Assembly: GCF_900115475.1 (NCBI RefSeq)
Contig: NZ_FOWP01000001.1
Location: forward strand, 186,001-250,000
Direction: 5' to 3'
Origin: Ectopseudomonas composti
GTDB taxonomy: Bacteria > Pseudomonadota > Gammaproteobacteria > Pseudomonadales > Pseudomonadaceae
Length of the DNA stretch: 64,000 bases
The translations under genes were made by a program, and so were the position numbers. Shown piece by piece: positions 55,483 to 64,000 of this stretch. The notes under the pieces are model-generated. The model had not been told where the DNA came from and ran no database searches. It worked only from the letters and a program-made list of their open reading frames with translations. Each line of letters starts with the position of its first letter. Position 1 is the first letter of the stretch.

Positions 55483-57540
55483 TCACTGACCACCCTGAAT
55501 CTTCCGCAGCAGCGGCTCGCACTGGCTCGGCTCATCCCCAGCACTGGGCGCCACCAGCGCCAGCAAGCCGGCGGCTGGTGCTACGGCCACCCCCAACGCG
55601 ACCATGCCGGCACCTCGCAGTGCCAGCGGCGTAGCCTGCACGCCAGGCGCAGGTTCCTTGAACGTACCGCGCACATACAGCGGCGAGCGCAGGGAAAAGA
55701 TACGGAAGCCCTTGGTCGACGGCGTGATGGTGAAATCCAGGCGCTCGCTGGCGAAGTTGGCGCTGCCATCGACCTTGATCACCGCATTGTCGGTGTCGAT
55801 GACGAACAACCGCGTACTCATCAGCCCCTGCTCGATCCCGAGATCAGCCGCCGCGCAGTGGATCTTCACCTCCTCGTCGCCGAACAGCCTGCCCACCAGG
55901 TAGTTGCCGACATTCAGCCCGGCGATCTCCATCAACCCACGGCTGACCGCTCCATCGTTGATCAGCATCTTCAACTCGCCATCGGCGCTGCCGAGCAAGG
56001 CCGCCACCGAGTTGCCGCGACCGCTGATGCGCGCATCGCCGTTGAGCTCGCCGAAGCTGGTCTGCATCGGCGCGAAGGTCGGGAACAGTTGCTTGAGTTT
56101 GAGATCGCGTGCGCGCAGACGCATCTGCCCCTGCAGCGGCGTGGTCGCGCCGTTCAGACGAATCTGTGAGTCAAGCACACCGCCGGCCATGCCAAAACGC
56201 AATGGCTCCAGACTCAGCGTGCCGTCATTGAGCACCACATGGGTGTCGAGATCGGTGATCGGCAACTGCTCGCTGTGCACGATGCGCTTGCCGACGAAGC
56301 GCACGTCAGCGTCCATCGCACGCCAGCGGTCGGTACGAAACCCGGAAACGGGCAACGCCTTGTTCGCCGGCTGTACGTCCCGCTCACCACGTTCGCGCTT
56401 GTCCTCGCTGGAGCCGGCGCCGATCAGCGGTGCCAGGTCACTGAACAGCAGCTGGTTGGAGGTCAGTCGGCCGGACAGTTTCGGCCGCGGCTCGCGGGCC
56501 ACGAACGTCAGGTCGCCATGGATATCGCTGTCGCCGATCCGGCCATTGAAGCCGAGGTAGCGAAAGGTCGCCCCGTCGGCGTCGTGCAGGTCGGCCTGCA
56601 GACGACCATCGGTGCTGTAAGGCGGGGTATCCGGCAAGGTCACGCCGGTCAGCGGATACAGCTGACCCAGGCTGGCACCGGACAGGCGCAAACGCAGATC
56701 CAGAGCGCCCAGGTTCTGCGGATCGGTCAGGCTGCCGGCCAGCACGATGCGCGTCGCACCAATGCGCAGATCGGCCTGCAGCGGGAACGGTTGCGACGCG
56801 TCGTGCAGCGCCAGCAGGCCACCGACCTTGCCATTGCCGGTCAGCGGCTGACCACGGAAGCTGCCCTTGGTCTGCCAGGCGAAGGCGTAATCCTGGGCGC
56901 TGACATTGCTCTGCGCCAGACGCTCGGCAGTGCTCTTGCCCACGATGTCGGCGAATGGAATCGGCTCCCCCAGCGGTTCGATCACCGACTCCAGACGGGT
57001 GTTGCTGACCTTGTCATCCAGCTTCACCTGCCCCTTGTCGAAAACGATGGTGCCGATATCCAGCGTCCATGGGCTGGGCTGAGCGTTATCGTCCGGCTGT
57101 TCCTTGCTCAGGTCGAACACCCAGTTGGCCCGGCCATCGGCCAGGCGCTGCAGATCGGCGACCGGCGCACCAAGTTCGATACTGGGGATATTCACCGTCT
57201 TCCATAGAAGCGGTAGCGGAGACAGGCGAAAACTCACGCTATCGAGGCTGACGAAGGTATCGCCCTGCGCCCAATCGGGGTTACCCAGACGCAACTGCTC
57301 GGCGGCAAAATGTGGCCAGGGTAGCCAGGCACTCAAGCCTTGCTGGCCGGCCTCACGCTGCCAGACCACGCGCAGGTCGCCCTCGATGGCGAACGGCCGA
57401 TTCAGAGCCGCAGAAACCTGCTCGTTGATCAACGGCCGCGCCCGGTTCCAGTCGAACAGCACCAGAAACAGCATCAGCGCCGCCACCAACAGCAGAAAAA
57501 CGGCGAGCAACGCGCCCAACAGTTTGCGTACTTGGCGCAC
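55483..57540 (-). CDS. AsmA-family membrane-anchored protein
   Basis: A 685-residue protein with one N-terminal membrane anchor (LLGALLAVFLLLVAALMLFLVLF, residues 8-30) followed by a long beta-rich periplasmic part. The start of AsmA, RPLINEQVSAALNRPFAIEGDLRV, is clear. The AsmA C-terminal region is at about 440-600 (ARDLKLKQLFPTFAPMQTSFGELNGDARISGRG). The family is linked to phospholipid transport and outer-membrane assembly. It ends next to fruR (convergent) and diverges from the TatD gene. Confidence 0.9.
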   Translation of the reverse strand: MRQVRKLLGALLAVFLLLVAALMLFLVLFDWNRARPLINEQVSAALNRPFAIEGDLRVVWQREAGQQGLSAWLPWPHFAAEQLRLGNPDWAQGDTFVSLDSVSFRLSPLPLLWKTVNIPSIELGAPVADLQRLADGRANWVFDLSKEQPDDNAQPSPWTLDIGTIVFDKGQVKLDDKVSNTRLESVIEPLGEPIPFADIVGKSTAERLAQSNVSAQDYAFAWQTKGSFRGQPLTGNGKVGGLLALHDASQPFPLQADLRIGATRIVLAGSLTDPQNLGALDLRLRLSGASLGQLYPLTGVTLPDTPPYSTDGRLQADLHDADGATFRYLGFNGRIGDSDIHGDLTFVAREPRPKLSGRLTSNQLLFSDLAPLIGAGSSEDKRERGERDVQPANKALPVSGFRTDRWRAMDADVRFVGKRIVHSEQLPITDLDTHVVLNDGTLSLEPLRFGMAGGVLDSQIRLNGATTPLQGQMRLRARDLKLKQLFPTFAPMQTSFGELNGDARISGRGNSVAALLGSADGELKMLINDGAVSRGLMEIAGLNVGNYLVGRLFGDEEVKIHCAAADLGIEQGLMSTRLFVIDTDNAVIKVDGSANFASERLDFTITPSTKGFRIFSLRSPLYVRGTFKEPAPGVQATPLALRGAGMVALGVAVAPAAGLLALVAPSAGDEPSQCEPLLRKIQGGQ

Positions 57541-57676
57541 CCAGCGACCTCCTTATTTCACTGCCCGAGTGAAACTCGTCCATGTCCATACGACTGAAAA
57601 GATTCGCCAACGCTCCCTTGCTCTGGCAGGAAAGGGAAAAATAGCCGACTCTGAACGCCCACTCGTGAGCTGACCG

Positions 57677-58456
57677 ATGCGCCTGATCGACACCCATACC
57701 CACCTCGATTTCCCCGATTTCGACGCCGATCGCGACGAAGTGCTCGCGCGCAGCCGCGCGCTCGGGGTACAGCGCATGGTGGTGCTTGGCGTCTACCAGG
57801 CCAACTGGCAGCGGCTGTGGCAGTTGGTCGAGGACAACGAAGGCCTGTACGCCGCATTCGGCCTGCATCCGGTCTATCTGGACGAGCACAGCCCGCAGCA
57901 TTTACTTGAGCTGCGCGACTGGCTGGGCAAACTGGCTGGGCAGCGCAAGCTGTGCGCTGTGGGTGAGTTCGGCCTGGACTATTACCTGGAGCATCTGGAT
58001 CGCCAGCGCCAACAGGCACTGTTCGAAGCGCAGCTACAACTGGCCGCCGACTTCGAACTGCCGGCGCTGCTGCACGTACGCCGCGCGCATGCCGCGACCA
58101 TCGCCACGCTCAAACGCTTTCGTCTGCCGCGCGGCGGCGTCATCCACGCCTTCGCCGGCAGCCATGAGGAAGCCCGCGAGTACATCAAGCTGGGTTTTCG
58201 CCTCGGCCTTGGCGGCGCCGCCACCTGGCCGCAGGCCAATCGGCTGCGCAAGGTGGTGGCAGCTCTGCCACTGGACGCCATCGTGCTGGAAACCGACGCC
58301 CCTGACATGGCGCCGGCCATGTACGCGAATCAGCGCAACAGCCCGGAATACCTGGCTGAAATCTGTGCCGAGCTGGCGGCGCTACGCGGTATGACGGCCG
58401 AGGAGCTGGCAGCGGCCAGCAGCCGTAATGCGGATAAAGTGTTCGGCTGGTACTAA
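57677..58456 (+). CDS. TatD-family metal-dependent hydrolase (YjjV-like)
   Basis: A 259-residue TIM-barrel metallohydrolase of the TatD DNase family. Metal ligands are visible in the usual order: DTHTHLDF (His7, His9), GEFGLDYY, LLHVRRAH, HAFAGSHEEA and ETDAPDM. The GAATWPQANRLRKVVAALPLD segment resembles E. coli YjjV more than TatD. Single-strand 3'-exonuclease or D-aminoacyl-tRNA deacylase activity is reported for the family; the activity here is not defined. Confidence 0.92.
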   Translation: MRLIDTHTHLDFPDFDADRDEVLARSRALGVQRMVVLGVYQANWQRLWQLVEDNEGLYAAFGLHPVYLDEHSPQHLLELRDWLGKLAGQRKLCAVGEFGLDYYLEHLDRQRQQALFEAQLQLAADFELPALLHVRRAHAATIATLKRFRLPRGGVIHAFAGSHEEAREYIKLGFRLGLGGAATWPQANRLRKVVAALPLDAIVLETDAPDMAPAMYANQRNSPEYLAEICAELAALRGMTAEELAAASSRNADKVFGWY

Positions 58457-58467
58457 AGTCAGGTCGA

Positions 58468-58532
58468 CTCTGTGGGAGGGGCTTCAGCCGCGACGACTAC
58501 AAACGCATCGCTGCTGAAGCGCCTCCACAGAG
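58468..58532. repeat. REP pair (GGGGCTTCAGCCGCG type) after tatD
   Basis: CTCTGTGGGAGGGGCTTCAG ... CTGAAGCGCCTCCACAGAG form an inverted pair between converging genes and could terminate both. Confidence 0.8.
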
Positions 58533-58535
58533 CAG

Positions 58536-60566
58536 TCAAACCCGGAACGCGCTGATCAGTTGCTTGAGACGCGAAACCAGTTCGCTCAGTTCGCGGCTGG
58601 CCTGTTCGGTCTGGCTGGCACCGGCTGCGGTGCGCTCACCCGCGTGGTTGATCTCGACGATGTTCTGATCGATATCGTGCGCCACCGCTGTCTGCTGCTC
58701 GGCAGCCGCCGCGATCTGCTGATTCTGATCGACGATCATGCCCACCGCGCCAAGGATGTTCTCCAGGGCCGACTGCACCTTGGCCGACTCGCTCACCGTG
58801 CCGTCAGCCATCTGGTGGCTGGCATTCATCGCCTTGACCGCGGCACCGACGCCGCCCTGCAGTTTGACGATCATCGTCTCGATTTCTTCGGTGGACTGCT
58901 GCGTGCGCTTGGCCAGGTTACGCACCTCGTCGGCCACAACGGCAAAACCACGGCCCTGCTCGCCCGCACGCGCCGCCTCGATGGCAGCATTGAGCGCCAG
59001 CAGGTTGGTCTGCTCGGCAATGCCCTTGATCACATCCAGCACCTGGCTGATGGCGGCACTGTCGCTGGCCAGCTGATTGATCACCGCCACCGACTGATCG
59101 ATCTCGCCGGCCAGACGCTGAATCGCGCCGACCTGCGCTTCGACCAGCGCGCGCCCGGTGACCGTCTCCTGATTCACGCTCTGCGCACTGCCTACCGCCG
59201 CGGCGGCACTGCGCGCCACTTCCTGAGCCGTTGCCGACATCTGGTTCATCGCGGTCGCCACCTGCTCGATCTGCGCACGCTGGCTGGCCACCGCCTGGTT
59301 GCTCTCGCCCGAGACCAGTTCGACACGATCCGCCTGGCCGCCGACTTCGCCCACCGTATGCCCGACGCGCTCGATCAGGTCATGGATGCGCACCACGGTC
59401 TGGTTGAATACCTGGCCCAGCTCGCCCAGCTCATCACGGCTCTGCGCCTGGAAGTTGACCGTCATATCGCCCGCCGCCACCTTGTCCATCACCTGGCCTA
59501 GGTTCTTCAGGGTCGAACGAGTAGACACATAGAAACCGCTGTAGAGGTAGACAATCAGCAGGAACACCACCACCAGCGCCACCACCAACAACACCATCTG
59601 GGCGCGGTTCTCGGTCAGGCGCTCGCTCAACTGACTGTCGAGGAAGGCCAGCAAGCCGTCGTTGAACGCATAGGTCTTGGCCATTTCCTGGCTGACCTGA
59701 TCGTAGAACTGCGCCCAAGGCGTATCCAGGCTGTCGGCGATGATCACCTGATCCTCGAACAGCACGGCGCTGTCCTTGAGCGTCTGCCGACTGGCCTCGG
59801 CGAGACTGCCCAAGCCGTTCTGAGCAGCGACGTTGCCGGCCAGCGCTTCCTGCAGGTTCAGGCCATATTCGGCATGGAGTTTCTCCAGCAGCAGCAACAG
59901 CTCATCGAACTTGGTGCTGGCTGAAGAATTGAGGAAGCCCTGTCCCAGGGAATAAGCACCAATAGCGCGGCCCTGGCTCAGGGTCTCGGTAATCTGCGGG
60001 GTGACATTGGTGATCAACTCGGTGATCTGCCGCACCTGACGCTGCGGATCCTGGCTGAGGCCGGCCTGGCTGGCCACCAGTTTGATGAACACCTGGGAAG
60101 AGCCGAGCAGCTTCTCGACGATCACCGCCTTGCTTTGCAACGACGTCTCGGCCTCGGCGCTCTTCAGATCGGCCAGCAGTTCGTCGCGTTTGGCGACGAA
60201 TTCGGCACTCTGCTCGGCATCGTAGGTCACCGGATCGAGACCTTGCAGACCGGCGCTCAGCGACTGCTCCAACTGGTCGATGCGCCCCTCCAGATCCCCC
60301 GCCTGACCGGACTGACCGATCATCGAGTTGATCTGCACCAGATCGTTGAGGCTCTCCAGGTCGCGGCGCAGCTGCAAGCTACTACCCAGCAACTCGAGGC
60401 TCTCCAGGGCAGTCTGGGTGCCAACGAACTGTCGATAGGAATCGCGCACCAGGTAGAAGTTGGTGACGAGCATGGGCAGGAAGAATAGAACGCTGATCAG
60501 GCTGAACTTCATACCGAAGCTGAGGCGATTCATCAGCGCGATGGCCGGATACAACACGGTCTTCAC
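58536..60566 (-). CDS. Methyl-accepting chemotaxis protein (PA4520-like)
   Basis: A 676-residue chemoreceptor. A first membrane helix lies near residues 18-40 ([20 protein letters not shown]). A large helical ligand-binding domain spans about 45-340. The second helix is [21 protein letters not shown], followed by HAMP ([21 protein letters not shown]) and the signalling domain with the conserved hairpin tip ([20 protein letters not shown], then [16 protein letters not shown]). No CheR-docking pentapeptide is at the C-terminus. The start at 60566 is GTG with GGAG upstream; an ATG further up gives an unlikely arginine-rich extension. The ligand is unknown. It precedes ampE and ampD on the map as in P. 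aeruginosa. Confidence 0.92.
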   Translation of the reverse strand: MKTVLYPAIALMNRLSFGMKFSLISVLFFLPMLVTNFYLVRDSYRQFVGTQTALESLELLGSSLQLRRDLESLNDLVQINSMIGQSGQAGDLEGRIDQLEQSLSAGLQGLDPVTYDAEQSAEFVAKRDELLADLKSAEAETSLQSKAVIVEKLLGSSQVFIKLVASQAGLSQDPQRQVRQITELITNVTPQITETLSQGRAIGAYSLGQGFLNSSASTKFDELLLLLEKLHAEYGLNLQEALAGNVAAQNGLGSLAEASRQTLKDSAVLFEDQVIIADSLDTPWAQFYDQVSQEMAKTYAFNDGLLAFLDSQLSERLTENRAQMVLLVVALVVVFLLIVYLYSGFYVSTRSTLKNLGQVMDKVAAGDMTVNFQAQSRDELGELGQVFNQTVVRIHDLIERVGHTVGEVGGQADRVELVSGESNQAVASQRAQIEQVATAMNQMSATAQEVARSAAAAVGSAQSVNQETVTGRALVEAQVGAIQRLAGEIDQSVAVINQLASDSAAISQVLDVIKGIAEQTNLLALNAAIEAARAGEQGRGFAVVADEVRNLAKRTQQSTEEIETMIVKLQGGVGAAVKAMNASHQMADGTVSESAKVQSALENILGAVGMIVDQNQQIAAAAEQQTAVAHDIDQNIVEINHAGERTAAGASQTEQASRELSELVSRLKQLISAFRV

Positions 60567-60924
60567 TAGACGTCTCCAGTTGCCATTATTGTTATTGGTA
60601 TCACTTGAACGGCCGCCGCGCCTGTTACGGGCTGACAACGGCGTCCTGCGCAGCCCGACCTGTTGCGCGTGGATCGACGCGGTCAATACAGGCAGTAAAT
60701 GTGACGATAATCACTAAACAGGCTCGGCTACCGCCTCCTTATACCCCTTATCGACAGGCGCCTTTGTAACTTAAGGTTAAACACGCGCAGCGCTAGTCGC
60801 CCTCCTTGAAAGGTAAGCGTAGTTCGCCATAGCAATGATAGAAGGACGCAGGGCGGGCACAGTCCGCCACGCTGCGTTACAGCAGGCTGCACACAGCCTG
60901 CATGGCGCCGCCTGGATACGGGCT
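60567..60924. other. 358-bp region between ampE end and chemoreceptor start
   Basis: No gene supported. It must carry the chemoreceptor promoter (minus strand); an AT-richer patch lies at 60700-60790. No clear sigma-28 (TAAA-N15-GCCGATAA) site was found by eye. No strong repeat element is present. Confidence 0.5.
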
Positions 60925-61758
60925 CTAGATGAACAGCACCCAAACCGCGTAACCGGCGTACCAGACCACGGCAGCACGTATCAGCAGTTGCCACAGTTGA
61001 TCCAGGGTATCGACACCCTCTTCGCCCATCACCGGCGGCGGCATTTCGCCGGCCGCACGCCCGGCCTTGACCACCAATTGCGCGGCGGAAATGTCCCAGC
61101 TCAGCAGCTCATGCAACAAGGCGCGGCTGACGGCGACGAAGTTGCCGACCAGGGCGAAACTCGAAGCCAGCACCCGCGCGGGCAGCCAATCGAAGGCATG
61201 CCGTAGTTGCACGGCTCGCTCACGTAGAGCTGGCTGCTCCGCATGCTCCGCGCTCAATGCCAGCAAGCGATAAGCCAGCGCAGCCATGGGCCCCAGCAGC
61301 AGGTACCAGAAGATCACCGCAAAGAAGCTCTGGTAAGCCTGCCACAGCAAATGCCCCTGAACCTGCTGGAGCAGCTCGGCGCCCTCCTCCGGCGTCAACG
61401 CCAGGTCACGTTCGGCCACATGGTAGGCCGCCTGACCATCACCGCGCCGCCAGGCATCACGAAACGGCCCCAGCGCCGCGAGCAGGTCACCACGCCCCAG
61501 GCTGTAGATCAGTACCAGCAGGTGCACGGGCAAGGCCAGCCAGCCGTAAGCCAGCGGCTTGAGGATCAACAACACCAGGCCGAGCAGCAACACCGGCAGC
61601 AGCACCAGAAGCGCCAGGCACAACCAGGGGGCTTGCTGCAGGCCACTTTTTTGCAAGCGCTGCAATTGCGCCAGCCAAGGGCCGTCTTGCTGGATGCGCA
61701 GGCGCCATGCGGAAAATTTCTCGACCCACAGCACCAGCAGAATCACCAGAAAACTCAT
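60925..61758 (-). CDS. ampE: AmpE, membrane protein of the ampDE operon
   Basis: A 277-residue inner-membrane protein with four predicted membrane segments (FLVILLVLWVEKF at the N-terminus, LALLVLLPVLLLGLVLLIL, FFAVIFWYLLLGPMAALAYRL, AVVWYAGYAVWVLFI at the C-terminus). Its start lies 2 bp after the ampD stop, so the two form the ampDE operon. AmpE has been proposed as a sensory or transport partner in beta-lactamase induction; its exact role is uncertain. Confidence 0.92.
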   Translation of the reverse strand: MSFLVILLVLWVEKFSAWRLRIQQDGPWLAQLQRLQKSGLQQAPWLCLALLVLLPVLLLGLVLLILKPLAYGWLALPVHLLVLIYSLGRGDLLAALGPFRDAWRRGDGQAAYHVAERDLALTPEEGAELLQQVQGHLLWQAYQSFFAVIFWYLLLGPMAALAYRLLALSAEHAEQPALRERAVQLRHAFDWLPARVLASSFALVGNFVAVSRALLHELLSWDISAAQLVVKAGRAAGEMPPPVMGEEGVDTLDQLWQLLIRAAVVWYAGYAVWVLFI

Positions 61759-61760
61759 TG

Positions 61761-62312
61761 CTACCTCTCCTTCAATTCGGCATGCAGGCGCGACCAGTCG
61801 AACGCTGGCCCCGGGTCGGTCTTGCGCCCTGGCGCAATATCGCAGTGGCCACGGATACGCTGCGTCGATAACGCCGGGTAGGCGTCCAGCAGTTGCCGCG
61901 TCAGTTCTGCCAAGCGGGCGTACTGAGCATCGGTATACGGCAGGTCATCCGTTCCTTCCAGCTCCACACCTAGCGAAAAATCATTACAGTTGTCACGCCC
62001 GTCGAACCAGGACACGCCAGCGTGCCAGGCACGATCCAGACAGGAGACGAACTGCGTGGGCCGGCCATCACGCTCGATGAAGAAATGCGCGGAAACCTGC
62101 AGGGATGCAATCTCGACAAAGAAAGGATGTTCATGCGTGGGCAGCTGATTCTGAAAGAACGCCTGCACCTTGCCAGTGCCGAACTGCCCAGGCGGCAGAC
62201 TGATGTTGTGCACCACCAGCAGGGAGATCTCGCCACTGGGGCGAGCATTGAAATTCGGCGAAGGACAGTGATGAATGCCCTGAAACCAGCCGGTTGAGGG
62301 GTCGAGCTGCAT
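61761..62312 (-). CDS. ampD: AmpD, 1,6-anhydro-N-acetylmuramyl-L-alanine amidase
   Basis: Cytosolic zinc amidase that cleaves recycled anhydromuropeptides and so keeps AmpR-dependent beta-lactamase off. The 183 residues match the family in length. Zinc ligands His35 (VVHNIS), His156 and Asp166 (GHCDIAPGRKTDPG) are present, as are Glu117 and Lys164 of the active site. It lacks a signal peptide. It is first in ampDE. The sequence looks intact. Confidence 0.94.
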   Translation of the reverse strand: MQLDPSTGWFQGIHHCPSPNFNARPSGEISLLVVHNISLPPGQFGTGKVQAFFQNQLPTHEHPFFVEIASLQVSAHFFIERDGRPTQFVSCLDRAWHAGVSWFDGRDNCNDFSLGVELEGTDDLPYTDAQYARLAELTRQLLDAYPALSTQRIRGHCDIAPGRKTDPGPAFDWSRLHAELKER

Positions 62313-62443
62313 GGAATGCTCCTGAACGAGCCCCCACTCTAGAGCAGGTGGCTACAGCGGCCAAGAGCGAGGCCGCAACAGGATGTGCAAGAGGGGAAAT
62401 CTCAGGCTAAAACAAAGAGCGGGAAACGCAGAACGGTGAGTTT

Positions 62444-62513
62444 GTAGGATCCAGCTTGCTGGCGATCATCCGCTCGCCTGACGAGGACTATCGCCAGCAA
62501 ACCGACTCCTACA
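62444..62513. repeat. REP pair (CCAGCTTGCTGGCGAT type) upstream of ampD
   Basis: GTAGGATCCAGCTTGCTGGC ... GCCAGCAAACCGACTCCTAC form an inverted pair in the 231-bp gap between ampD and the DUF1631 gene. Related to 39522-39573, with a single arm at 46240-46265. Confidence 0.78.
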
Positions 62514-62543
62514 GATAGCAGCAGAGCTGCTCTCAGACGTAAA

Positions 62544-64000
62544 TCAGGCGTTCTTCAGTTTGCGCAGGTTACCGATTACCGACTCCAGCGCACGATCGAA
62601 CAACAAGGCATCGTCGAGCAGGCGAATGGCGTTGCGACGGAACTCCACGGCCAGGGCGTTACGCGTTTTCTCCAGCACCTTCATGCCGGTGCGATTGACG
62701 AACACGTACTTGCCAGTCGGCTTGATGATCGCCGCCAGCTTGCAGCGCAGTTTGTGTTCTTCGTCCTCCTGAAACTCGACCCAGCTGCCGACGCGCAGGC
62801 TATCTACGTACTGCAGCGCCTCGTCATCGTCCGGCAACACTACATCGGGCTCCTGAGGCCGAGTCTGCCCGGGCGCCAGAAGAATGATTTCCTCGACCAC
62901 CTCGACCATGGCCGGCGCGTCTTCCACCGCCTCGGCAGCCGGCAGCTCCAGCAGCGGCAGCTCGATGTCGGCTTGAGCAGCGTCGCTCGTCGCCTCGGAC
63001 TCCTGTGGCGCCACCTCAGGTTCCGGTGCAACGCGCTTGAAGCGCTGGAAGGCCTGCACATGCAGCACTTCCAGCTGACTGAAGAATTCGCTGGTGGAGA
63101 AAGGATCGAAGGCCGCACTGGCCATGCCTTCACGCAGCGCCTTGAGCAAGCCAGGCACCAGCTCCAGCAAGCGCAGACGCGCTTCGGGATCTTCATGTGG
63201 CGCGACGCTCCAGACCAGATCATCCATCGTCTGCAGCGCAGCATGCCACTCGTCCGAGTCCACGCCATGCTTGAGGCAAGTGAGCATCAGCACCTTGCTC
63301 CAGGCTTCCTGCAGCAGACGCACCACCACCTCCGGCAGAGTCTTGCCCAGCAGACGCTCGTTCAATGCATGTTCGACCTGGCGGCGAGCTAACTCGGCCT
63401 TGGCGCTGCCTTCTTCGGCATCGCGGGTGCGTTGTTCGAGCAATTCGCTACGACGGCGCTCGTCGCCGGTGAACGCCATGAACTCGGCCAGCAGCTCGGA
63501 GAAGATCGCCGGATCATCGACGAAATCGTTGAGCAAACGCTGAACCACCTGCTCGATCTTCTGATACAGGCTGTCGCGCTGCGCATCGTCTTGATCGACC
63601 CAGCCCAATGCCGCAGAAGCAATTTCATTGAGCAGGCGGCGTGCCGGATGGCTGCCACGGCTGAAGAAGGTCTTGTCCAGCACGGCGACCTTGAGCATGG
63701 GGATCTGCAGGCGGCCGATCAGTGCCTTGAGCGAATCCGGCAACGTGCGATCATCGAGAATGAACTCGAACAGCATCGACACCAGATTGATCACATCCTC
63801 ATCGACCTCACCCACCACCCGCGTCTTGCCGCTCTTGCTACTGGCACGCTCGAGCAGTTGTTCGAGTTGCTCGCGAAGGTCGAAATCTTCGATGTTGACC
63901 TGTGCCGGAGCACGCTGCTGCATATGCGACAGCAGGCGCATCAGATCATTACTGGTGATCGGCAGCGCATCGCTGACCTGGGCACGGCGCGGCATCGCGC
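62544..64000 (-). CDS. DUF1631 protein, N-terminus cut by window edge
   Basis: The visible 485 codons are the C-terminal part of a DUF1631 protein (PA4523-like; family about 700-780 residues). The frame stays open to the right edge, and the ATG at 63995 is probably internal. The visible chain is helical and acidic, with VLDKTFFSRGSHPARRLLNE, a variable acidic stretch, and a C-terminal PilZ-like beta region (LRVGSWVEFQEDEEHKLRCK, then FVNRTGMKVLEK). This suggests a cyclic-di-GMP-related or regulatory role, but no RxxxR motif was confirmed. It lies upstream of ampD as in P. aeruginosa. Confidence 0.85.
   Translation of the reverse strand, partial: AMPRRAQVSDALPITSNDLMRLLSHMQQRAPAQVNIEDFDLREQLEQLLERASSKSGKTRVVGEVDEDVINLVSMLFEFILDDRTLPDSLKALIGRLQIPMLKVAVLDKTFFSRGSHPARRLLNEIASAALGWVDQDDAQRDSLYQKIEQVVQRLLNDFVDDPAIFSELLAEFMAFTGDERRRSELLEQRTRDAEEGSAKAELARRQVEHALNERLLGKTLPEVVVRLLQEAWSKVLMLTCLKHGVDSDEWHAALQTMDDLVWSVAPHEDPEARLRLLELVPGLLKALREGMASAAFDPFSTSEFFSQLEVLHVQAFQRFKRVAPEPEVAPQESEATSDAAQADIELPLLELPAAEAVEDAPAMVEVVEEIILLAPGQTRPQEPDVVLPDDDEALQYVDSLRVGSWVEFQEDEEHKLRCKLAAIIKPTGKYVFVNRTGMKVLEKTRNALAVEFRRNAIRLLDDALLFDRALESVIGNLRKLKNA

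Noticed and set aside
60566..60686. N-terminal extension of the chemoreceptor to 60686
   Set aside because: The extra 40 residues are Arg/Asn-rich and unlike receptor N-termini. The GTG at 60566 has a GGAG site.
61761..62312. Possible inactivating lesion in ampD
   Set aside because: All zinc ligands and active-site residues are present and the length is normal.

Overview
The window is a stretch of high-GC gammaproteobacterial chromosome that reads as Pseudomonas. Almost every housekeeping gene (speC, prfC, gcd, amiE/amiB, ampD/ampE, fruBKA/fruR, cueR) matches the Pseudomonas form. The intergenic repeats are also of Pseudomonas type (GCGGCTTCAGCCGC-, CCGGATTTCATCCGG- and GGCGGGTTGCACCCGCC-type palindromes). 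A member of the P. mendocina/oleovorans/alcaligenes neighbourhood is my guess; species cannot be fixed from the sequence alone.

Layout. 1-4.7 kb: a MexAB/TtgAB-like RND efflux operon (the pump is cut by the window edge) with a divergent TetR repressor. 4.8-16.4 kb: a copper regulon (copZ, a small secreted protein, copA, cueR) with two CueR-type operators. Between copA and cueR sits a type VI secretion cargo cluster: vgrG, a DUF4123 adaptor, a 1087-residue VasX-like MIX effector with a membrane domain, a DUF6708-like membrane protein, and two paralogous 114-residue membrane proteins. 16.5-24 kb: a RIO kinase, a LysR regulator with a divergent NAD(P)-binding protein, a DUF2218 protein, pxpA, a TonB receptor behind a possible Fur box, and ornithine decarboxylase. 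24.4-31.2 kb: a PepSY-flavodoxin-reductase fusion behind a second possible Fur box, prfC, and PQQ glucose dehydrogenase. 31.4-45.2 kb: an amide/urea nitrogen-scavenging region on the minus strand (urtABCDE-like ABC importer, formamidase fmdA, fmdB, aliphatic amidase amiE, amiB). It diverges from a two-component system whose sensor is an NCS1 permease fused to a hybrid histidine kinase. 45.5-48.6 kb: a sirtuin and a large EF-hand membrane protein of unknown role. 48.7-55.4 kb: the fructose PTS operon fruB-fruK-fruA with divergent fruR and a perfect Cra operator. 55.5-64 kb: AsmA, a TatD-family nuclease, a chemoreceptor, ampE, ampD, and a DUF1631 protein cut by the right edge.

How parts work together. 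CueR should activate copZ and copA when cytosolic Cu(I) rises. The VgrG/DUF4123/MIX-effector set would be loaded on a T6SS encoded elsewhere. The following membrane proteins are the best immunity candidates. In the amide region the importer would bring in urea or short amides, and FmdA and AmiE would release ammonia. The permease-kinase and its LuxR-type partner are the obvious regulators, because no AmiC/AmiR is present. A 16-bp palindrome of form TACGTCA-N2-TGACGTA occurs about 100 nt upstream of urtA, and a degenerate copy occurs at similar distance upstream of fmdA. This is the best candidate for the regulator's target.

The most interesting items are the T6SS cargo lodged inside the copper regulon, the matched low-GC patches in the transmembrane parts of effector and candidate immunity protein, and the permease-kinase with its shared operator motif. 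No tRNA, rRNA, CRISPR array or transposase gene was found.
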